NCBI GenBank assembly: GCA_028287205.1
Contig: JAQBQC010000463.1
Location: forward strand, 1 to 6,568
Length of the DNA: 6,568 bases
Direction of reading: 5' to 3'
DNA from: Gemmatimonadota bacterium
Lineage (GTDB): Bacteria; Gemmatimonadota; Gemmatimonadetes; Gemmatimonadales; Gemmatimonadaceae
Below the pieces are notes generated by a model. It was not told where the DNA came from, did not search any database, and saw nothing but the letters and a program-made list of their open reading frames with translations. Position 1 is the stretch's first letter; the number at the start of each line of letters is the position of its first letter. Shown here piece by piece: positions 6,172-6,568 of the stretch. The position numbers were made by a program, and so were the translations under genes.

Positions 6172-6568
6172 ATGAGCGACGTTGTAATTCAGATGGACGC
6201 CGTCTGGAAGAAATTCCAGCGCGGCGAACGCCACGACAGCCTTCGCGACCTCGTACCCTCCGTCGCGCGCCGCATTCTCCACGGCGCGCGGCCCGCGGGC
6301 GAGCTCGGCGCCCAGGACTTCTGGGCGCTGCGTGATGTGTCCTTCAGTGTGAAACGGGGCGACGCGCTGGGGATCATCGGCCACAACGGCGCCGGAAAGT
6401 CGACACTCCTGAAGATCCTGACGAAGCTCCTGCGGCCGACGATGGGCAGCTACATGACGCACGGACGCGTAGGTGCGCTGATCGAAGTCACCGCCGGCTT
6501 TCATCCGGATCTCACCGGCCGCGAGAACGTCTATCTCAATGGCTCGATCCACGGCCTGTCGCGCGCGC
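6172..6568 (+). CDS. wzt: ABC polysaccharide export ATPase (Wzt-like), 3' truncated by window end
   Basis: The first 132 residues of the nucleotide-binding subunit that powers the permease encoded just upstream. The order is: a first strand (VVIQMDAVWKKF, 4-15), the linker of about 35 residues typical of Wzt/TagH-type ATPases, FWALRDVSFSVKRGD (50-64), the Walker A motif GHNGAGKST (70-78), and the Q-loop region LIEVTAGFHPDLTGREN (103-119) leading to YLNGSIHGLSR (121-131), a run that marks polysaccharide-export ATPases. The Q-loop glutamine position carries glutamate (E105), as I recall for many members of this subfamily. Signature motif, Walker B and any C-terminal carbohydrate-binding domain lie beyond the window, so glycan recognition cannot be judged. 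The start ATG has GAGG (6163-6166) five bases upstream, overlapping the permease stop, which suggests translational coupling. Confidence 0.95.
   Translation, partial: MSDVVIQMDAVWKKFQRGERHDSLRDLVPSVARRILHGARPAGELGAQDFWALRDVSFSVKRGDALGIIGHNGAGKSTLLKILTKLLRPTMGSYMTHGRVGALIEVTAGFHPDLTGRENVYLNGSIHGLSRA

Overview
This is a GC-rich bacterial segment that looks like the edge of a cell-surface polysaccharide locus. No gene gives a firm taxonomic placement. The base composition, codon use and envelope gene content fit a Gram-negative soil or sediment lineage; Gemmatimonadota is possible, but that is only an impression.

Left part (1-1157, plus strand): a class I SAM-dependent methyltransferase gene (183-917) is followed by a complete tRNA-Asn(GTT) gene (1018-1090), which has its own consensus-like promoter (979-1007) and an intrinsic terminator (1129-1157). 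About 60 bp upstream of and including the tRNA promoter core is repeated in front of the methyltransferase, so that gene sits between two copies of a tRNA-type promoter region. Bases 1158-1458 hold no gene I can support. A 13-bp imperfect hairpin (1459-1493) probably ends the convergent minus-strand operon.

Middle part (1514-4622, minus strand): a two-gene unit. The upstream gene (3078-4622) encodes a 514-residue protein that joins a FemAB-like double-GNAT module to a further C-terminal GNAT domain. The downstream gene (1514-3007/3034) encodes a MOP/PST-family polysaccharide flippase of the Wzx/WzxC type. Together they suggest acyl or aminoacyl decoration of a lipid-linked glycan and its transfer across the inner membrane.

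Right part (4623-6568, plus strand): a roughly 660-base intergenic region separates this unit from a divergent ABC-2 polysaccharide exporter. The permease (wzm-like, 5316-6164) is followed 7 bases later by its ATPase (wzt-like, from 6172), which is cut by the window end. The permease ATG has no Shine-Dalgarno of its own, but a strong one sits at the right distance from a 15-codon reading frame (5284-5331) that overlaps the permease start out of frame.

Taken together, flippase-type and ABC-type export genes lie back to back, beside a methyltransferase and an acyltransferase that could modify the glycan. Glycosyltransferases and a polymerase are not seen and presumably lie outside. The known families explain the coding content. 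The less ordinary signals are the duplicated tRNA promoter region, the three-domain acyltransferase, the possible leader frame at the permease start, and the long divergent intergenic region.
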